Of a stretch of 10,522 nucleotides of DNA, positions 6,754 to 10,522 are shown piece after piece; positions within the stretch are counted from its first letter, which is position 1, and every line of letters starts with the position of its first letter. The notes under the pieces are model-generated. The model was not told the origin of the DNA. It made no database searches and saw only the letters and a list, made by a program, of their open reading frames with translations. Location: contig JANOBV010000002.1 of NCBI GenBank assembly GCA_031411835.1, forward strand, positions 1-10,522. The letters run 5' to 3'. The position numbers and the translations under genes were made by a program. Origin of the DNA: JADKIH01 sp031411835 (GTDB lineage Bacteria > Bacteroidota > Bacteroidia > AKYH767-A > 2013-40CM-41-45).

Positions 6754-7698
6754 ATGAGTAACGAAACAGAACACGTCAAATGCCTGATAATCGGTTCAGG
6801 TCCAGCAGGATATACAGCAGCAATTTATGCAGCAAGAGCGGATTTGAAGCCGGTTATGTACCAAGGACTACAACCGGGCGGACAGCTTACGATCACTACA
6901 GAAGTTGAAAATTACCCCGGTTATCCGAAAGGAACACAAGGTCCGGAGATGATGGAAGATTTCAAAGCACAGGCCGAGCGATTCGGTACTGATATCAGAT
7001 ATGGTTATGCGACATCAGTTGATTTTTCAGGATCGGTACATAAAGTGGTGATCGATGAAACAAAGACGATCACCGCTGATTCAGTAATTATTGCAACAGG
7101 CGCTTCAGCAAAATGGCTTGGACTAGAATCAGAGCAACGATTAAATGGCTTTGGTGTTTCAGCATGCGCTGTATGCGACGGATATTTTTTCCGTCAGCAA
7201 GACGTTGCAATTATCGGTGCAGGTGATACTGCAGCAGAAGAAGCGACTTACTTAGCTAAGCTTTGTAAAAAAGTATACATGATCGTTCGGCGCGGTGAAA
7301 TGCGTGCAAGTAAAGCCATGCAACATCGTGTGGAGAACACAGCAAATATCGAAATACTTTGGAATCACGATACAGTTGAGATCCTCGGAGCTAAAACTGT
7401 TGAAGGCGTACTAGTGCAGAACAATCAGACCGGAGAAAAGCGCACACTCGACGTAACAGGATTTTTTGTAGCCATTGGTCACAAACCTAATTCCGATATT
7501 TTTACAGACTACCTCAAAACAGATGATGTCGGATATATTCTAACTACACCCGGAACAACAAAAACAAATATCGATGGAGTATTTGCTGCAGGAGATATTT
7601 CTGATAAAACATATCGACAAGCAGTGACTGCTGCAGGATCAGGGTGTATGGCTGCGATAGACGCAGAAAGGTACCTAGCTGCAAAAGGTGTGCACTAA
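6754..7698 (+). CDS. trxB: Thioredoxin-disulfide reductase (TrxB)
   Basis: 314 residues from the chosen start. TrxB uses NADPH, via FAD and a redox-active disulfide, to reduce thioredoxin in the cytoplasm. Visible motifs (numbering from 6754) are the FAD Rossmann motif GSGPAG 14-19, the active-site CAVC 138-141, the NADPH motif GAGDTA 155-160, VRRGEMRAS 178-186 with arginines suited to the NADPH phosphate, and the second FAD segment with GVFAAGDI 275-282 followed by YRQAVTAAGSGCMAA. Length is normal for bacterial low-molecular-weight TrxB. The frame stays open back to an ATG at 6694, adding 20 residues (FLEIHARNFRIF...) that are not typical of the family. The start MSNETEHVKCLIIG fits the family, and a promoter-like box lies inside the 20-codon extension, so 6754 is preferred. 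It stands alone, divergent from the propeller gene and convergent with the protease operon. Confidence 0.95.
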   Translation: MSNETEHVKCLIIGSGPAGYTAAIYAARADLKPVMYQGLQPGGQLTITTEVENYPGYPKGTQGPEMMEDFKAQAERFGTDIRYGYATSVDFSGSVHKVVIDETKTITADSVIIATGASAKWLGLESEQRLNGFGVSACAVCDGYFFRQQDVAIIGAGDTAAEEATYLAKLCKKVYMIVRRGEMRASKAMQHRVENTANIEILWNHDTVEILGAKTVEGVLVQNNQTGEKRTLDVTGFFVAIGHKPNSDIFTDYLKTDDVGYILTTPGTTKTNIDGVFAAGDISDKTYRQAVTAAGSGCMAAIDAERYLAAKGVH

Positions 7699-7704
7699 CC
7701 ACAA

Positions 7705-7799
7705 CACACTCAAACTCACACTCAAACTTTAATTCACACTCCACACTTCACACTCAAACTCACACTAAATTCAGTGTGAGTTTGAGTGTGGAGTGTGAA
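7705..7799. repeat. Hexamer-repeat fold-back module 1
   Basis: Nine CACACT/CAAACT units on the plus strand (starting at 7705, 7711, 7717, 7723, 7735, 7742, 7749, 7755 and 7761) are followed by four units of the reverse complement (AGTGTG/AGTTTG). The arm 7733-7766 pairs with 7773-7799 over 27 base pairs, all matched, with a 7-base bulge (one extra TCACACT-type unit) and a 6-base loop AAATTC. It begins 6 bases after the trxB stop. It has no T-run, so it is not a standard terminator, though it could block RNA decay or transcription. Confidence 0.85.
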
Positions 7800-7838
7800 A
7801 TGCAGAACTTAAATACGAAGGCTGCGGGTTACTATCTC

Positions 7839-7954
7839 CACACTCAAACTTCACACTCACACTATTTTTCACACTCCACACTACAAACTCAAACTCACAC
7901 TACATTATCATTCTGAATTCAGTGTGAGTGTGAGTGTGGAGTGTGGAGTGTGAA
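7839..7954. repeat. Hexamer-repeat fold-back module 2
   Basis: This is the same design as the module before it, shifted by 134-135 bases: four CAMACT units (M = A or C), a 6-base A/T spacer, five more with single-base insertions at the same two places, then five reverse-complement units. The arm 7868-7901 pairs with 7921-7954 at 31 of 34 positions around a 19-base loop that ends in the palindrome CTGAATTCAG (7913-7922). It ends 7 bases before the stop codon of the convergent protease gene. The 39 bases between modules (7800-7838) are not repetitive. Confidence 0.85.
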
Positions 7955-7961
7955 CAGGAAC

Positions 7962-9605
7962 TCAATTCCGCACCACACGTTGCAAAAAGATGGTGCTTCC
8001 CATATCCACCTGCACAAAATACATCCCCCTAGCAAGATCCGCAGGAACAACAAATTCTATTGTCGTATAATTTCCACCGTAAATATTTCTTTTTATTTCT
8101 GAAACAACATTTCCAAGCAATCCGAATAATTTTACAGTAACATCTTCATTCGAATTAGAGAACAATTGAATGTTCAATTTTTCTTGCAGTGGATTTGGAT
8201 AAACAACAAAAGGTGAAATATTTTCTCTGTCAATTATATTGCTCAGTAGAAAATCAGCATTGGCGAAATTTGGAATTCCATAGCCGAGAGTATCGGTTGG
8301 AGTAAGAAAATAATTTGCACTGGCTTCGATTGCAGCTTTTATTTCAATTACACTTTTAGTTGGATGAGCTTGAATTAGGCATGTTGCTGCACCAGCAAGG
8401 ATCGGACAAGAGAACGAAGTTCCATTTGCGCCACCAATTGTTCCGAACGGATCAGCAACAGTTGCATTCGCACCTTTGGCTGCAACGTTTGGTTTCACAT
8501 CGCCATCACTTGAAGGTCCATAAGAACTGAAACCAACATAGAGTCCATCACTATCAACTGCACCAACTGCAAGTACACTATCTCCATCCGATGGCGCACT
8601 GATGTAATGCCATTGATTGCCACCGGAATTTCCGGCACTGACACAAACCAAAATTCCTCTCGATACAGCAAAATCAGCAGCAATAGAAGAAGGACACGTA
8701 TGTCCGTTCATATCAGCATACGTGTGTGATGCAAGCGTGTCATCAAAATCCGAATATCCAAGTGAAGATGAAATTACATCAACTCCGACACTGTCAGCAT
8801 ACTCAGCAGCTGCTGCCCAATTGTATTCTTCAATAACATTTTCAGAAAAAACATCTTCTGTGCGTAACAACCAGAAATCTGCATCAGGTGCTGTACCGAC
8901 TAATTCGCCCGGAGTATTTCCTGCTATGGTAGAAAGCACTTCCATTCCATGTGTATCATCTTCGTAAACCGATGATTGATTATCAACAAAATCCCATGTT
9001 CCCAAAATTCCATTTCGACTACGTAAACTATCGAAAGTAGGCAATTGATCAACGTTATAAAATCCTGCGTCTATAACAGCGATAACCATTCCGCTTCCTG
9101 TGAAACCATTGTTATGCAAATATTCACCATTCATCAAATGGATCTGATTATATGCAAATCCATAATCTAATGAAGCGGTACGCAAATCAGTTCTTCGAGC
9201 AATCGGCATTCCTGTATCAAACTTTGAATTTCCGGAATTAGAAACGTGTTTGAAAATTTTCGTTGCGTTCACTACATATGGCAGTGTAAGAATATTTGCA
9301 AGAATCGCTGAATCACACTGAACGATCACACCATTGAACCATTTACTTCGTGCAAGTACCAATGCACCTTGAGTTGAAACCCCTGAAATGTAATTATCAT
9401 TTACAGGAAGATCTTCATCAGTAATGGGAATCGCATGAGCAGTCCTTCTAGCCACAGCACGTGGCGAAAGAAATGCAGCCGGGTTACTAGTTGAAAAAGC
9501 TGATCCTGCTTTATCTGTAAATCGAATAAAAAACTTTTGTGCAACCGTTTGATCTGCGATTAGTGATACAAATAGTATCAACATCAATGTGTAGCGTGAT
9601 TTCAT
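7962..9605 (-). CDS. Secreted S8 (subtilisin-like) serine protease with T9SS sorting domain
   Basis: 547 residues. A signal peptide cleaved near TVA|Q (22/23) is followed by a propeptide-like region (about 24-140; FFIRFTDKAG, LSPRAVARR, SKWFNGV) seen in Bacteroidota S8 proteases. The catalytic domain (about 145-455) has the complete triad: Asp179 in VIDAGF, His219 in DDTHGM and Ser397 in GTSFSCP, with the oxyanion Asn326 in SAGNSGG. All key residues are present, so it should be active. Residues 467-547 (VVYPNPLQEKL, ARGMYFVQV, LQRVVRN) form a T9SS type A sorting domain, giving export to the cell surface or medium. It would degrade extracellular protein or mature other surface proteins; the substrate is unknown. 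It starts one base after the stop of the lipoprotein gene (TAA-A-ATG), so translation is probably coupled and the promoter lies further upstream. Downstream it converges on trxB across the hexamer repeats. Confidence 0.95.
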   Translation of the reverse strand: MKSRYTLMLILFVSLIADQTVAQKFFIRFTDKAGSAFSTSNPAAFLSPRAVARRTAHAIPITDEDLPVNDNYISGVSTQGALVLARSKWFNGVIVQCDSAILANILTLPYVVNATKIFKHVSNSGNSKFDTGMPIARRTDLRTASLDYGFAYNQIHLMNGEYLHNNGFTGSGMVIAVIDAGFYNVDQLPTFDSLRSRNGILGTWDFVDNQSSVYEDDTHGMEVLSTIAGNTPGELVGTAPDADFWLLRTEDVFSENVIEEYNWAAAAEYADSVGVDVISSSLGYSDFDDTLASHTYADMNGHTCPSSIAADFAVSRGILVCVSAGNSGGNQWHYISAPSDGDSVLAVGAVDSDGLYVGFSSYGPSSDGDVKPNVAAKGANATVADPFGTIGGANGTSFSCPILAGAATCLIQAHPTKSVIEIKAAIEASANYFLTPTDTLGYGIPNFANADFLLSNIIDRENISPFVVYPNPLQEKLNIQLFSNSNEDVTVKLFGLLGNVVSEIKRNIYGGNYTTIEFVVPADLARGMYFVQVDMGSTIFLQRVVRN

Positions 9606-9606
9606 T

Positions 9607-10332
9607 TTAACGTTTATAATCTATAACTGTTTGCGCATACTCCACTCCACTTAAAATAACAGGGCCCGACATTGTGTATGCAACTCCAACACTATCTGCT
9701 TGTTTAAAAAGCAACCCAACATGATTGCCGTAAATTTCTTTTCTTATTACTCTGTTAATATTAGAAATAAATTCAATCTGATTTACTGTAACAGTCGAAT
9801 CAAAATTCAAAGCCGTATATGAAGCCGGTGAATAAACATTTTCATAGGAATATTCTTCATCAGGAAGATCATTGAATGCATTACCATTCCATTTATTAAT
9901 TGAGTTAAATGGAAAAGCAAGTCTAACATACCGTCGATTATCCTCTACTCGCTCCAAAGAAGAGCTAGTCAATTTGGAAGTCCACAGCGCTACAAAACTC
10001 CATGGAATAGTATCTGAAGTTCTTTTGTAGCGACTCACAACATAAGCAGTATCACCTTCTGCATCGATAAATGAGCTATCAATTTGCTCTCGTATGTAAA
10101 AATGATAATCGACCTTGTCAACATCGATGAGCAGTGCATCATCGCTATCAAAATGTATAATTGAATCAGCTTCGTATTCTATCCAATAACCAATATCTAC
10201 TCGATAATAATCAGTATATGAATCTATATTCCCTACAACAATTTCGTCCTTCTTGCATGAATTCAAAAATGAAACTATGATTGCAAGAATAAATAATGTG
10301 AATATCGAAGTTTTTTTGCTAAAATTTATCAT
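9607..10332 (-). CDS. Surface lipoprotein of unknown function
   Basis: 241 residues. The N-terminus is a lipoprotein signal peptide: KK at 6-7, a hydrophobic stretch 8-23, and a lipobox LNSC with lipidated Cys26. The residues just after the cysteine (CKKDE) resemble the Lys plus Asp/Glu export signal that directs lipoproteins to the outer face of the outer membrane in Bacteroidota (known from Capnocytophaga and Flavobacterium). The rest is soluble, rich in acidic and aromatic residues, with alternating beta-strand-like segments; I do not recognise a family. Its ATG overlaps the TGA of the upstream AlkB-like gene in an ATGA, and its stop is one base from the protease start, so it sits in the middle of a tightly coupled three-gene operon. 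A joint role with the protease at the surface is possible but only inferred from position. Confidence 0.85.
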   Translation of the reverse strand: MINFSKKTSIFTLFILAIIVSFLNSCKKDEIVVGNIDSYTDYYRVDIGYWIEYEADSIIHFDSDDALLIDVDKVDYHFYIREQIDSSFIDAEGDTAYVVSRYKRTSDTIPWSFVALWTSKLTSSSLERVEDNRRYVRLAFPFNSINKWNGNAFNDLPDEEYSYENVYSPASYTALNFDSTVTVNQIEFISNINRVIRKEIYGNHVGLLFKQADSVGVAYTMSGPVILSGVEYAQTVIDYKR

Positions 10333-10522
10333 CCACGATTTGCTTTTAATTTGTCCATACTTGAAATTTTATAATTGTCGAGGCATTTATCAACGACTTT
10401 GAACCATAATGGTGGAATTAATGCCAAGTAAATTGATGATGCATAACCACCGGGAAGTTTCGGACTGTTTTCATACGTATCAAGAGCATGAAATGGTTTT
10501 GAAGAATAATAATGATGATCAC
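10329..10522 (-). CDS. AlkB-like alkane 1-monooxygenase/desaturase family protein, C-terminal fragment
   Basis: Partial: only the last 63 residues are in the window, read in frame from 10520 to the TGA at 10329-10331; the 5' part lies beyond the edge. The fragment starts with DHHYYSSKPFHAL, which matches the final histidine box region of AlkB-type membrane di-iron hydroxylases (typically QRHSDHH followed by a YQAL-like segment). It continues with LPGGYASSIYLALIPPLWF, the well conserved end of that family (LPxGY...ALxPPLW). Such proteins hydroxylate alkanes or modify fatty acyl chains in the inner membrane using two irons held by histidines; which substrate applies here cannot be told. About 15 residues past this block (SSMDKLKANRG) end the protein. 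Its stop overlaps the lipoprotein start (ATGA), making it the upstream partner of the lipoprotein-protease operon. Confidence 0.8.
   Translation of the reverse strand, partial: DHHYYSSKPFHALDTYENSPKLPGGYASSIYLALIPPLWFKVVDKCLDNYKISSMDKLKANRG

Noticed and set aside
7544..7744. Minus-strand open frame across the trxB 3' end
   Set aside because: It is antisense to the conserved FAD-binding end of TrxB and its N-terminal residues come from the hexamer repeats.
7644..7916. Open frame with a His/Thr/Ser-rich product across the trxB end and the hexamer repeats
   Set aside because: It overlaps trxB out of frame, and its low-complexity sequence is only the translation of CACACT/CAAACT repeats; no start signal or domain supports it.
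7705..7954. CRISPR-like array
   Set aside because: The units are only 6-7 bases with no regular unique spacers, half are inverted, and there are no cas genes.
8617..8967. Plus-strand open frame inside the protease gene
   Set aside because: It is antisense to the S8 catalytic domain, whose triad is intact, and its product resembles no family.

Overview
The window looks like chromosomal DNA of a Bacteroidota bacterium (low GC, A/T-rich leaders without Shine-Dalgarno sites). The main evidence is that four of the seven protein genes encode secreted proteins whose last 70-80 residues look like the Type IX secretion system (T9SS) type A sorting domain (YPNP-like start, a DxxG turn, a SGxYxxxI-like strand, basic C-terminus). 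A fifth gene encodes a lipoprotein with a Bacteroidota-style acidic surface-export signal. Genus cannot be told from the sequence.

Layout. (1) 7-4817, plus strand: a pentaheme c-type cytochrome with a C-terminal sorting domain, followed 41 bases later by a 943-residue FG-GAP/ASPIC-UnbV/Ig-like surface protein; probably one operon, closed by a strong intrinsic terminator at 4837-4871. (2) 4818-5488: a gene-free stretch between convergent genes, almost entirely occupied by a ~605 bp imperfect palindrome with 33-base terminal inverted repeats and at least three further nested arm pairs. (3) 5489-6598, minus strand: a secreted PD40/TolB-like beta-propeller protein with a sorting domain. (4) 6754-7698, plus strand: thioredoxin reductase (trxB), divergent from (3); its natural start is probably the internal ATG at 6754, not the longer open frame from 6694. 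(5) 7699-7961: a second convergent gap, filled by two tandem copies of a module built from CACACT/CAAACT hexamers followed by their reverse complements, so each module folds back on itself. (6) 7962-10522, minus strand: an operon in which the C-terminal end of an AlkB-type (alkane 1-monooxygenase/desaturase) membrane di-iron protein overlaps a lipoprotein gene by ATGA, and the lipoprotein is followed one base later by an S8 subtilisin-like protease with a sorting domain.

How the genes fit together: most of the window encodes the cell-surface/extracellular programme of a T9SS bacterium (redox protein, adhesive or binding propellers, protease), with TrxB as the one clear cytoplasmic housekeeping gene. 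No transposase, phage gene, CRISPR array, tRNA or rRNA was seen. The least explained parts are the two palindromic structures, both lying exactly in convergent intergenic gaps.
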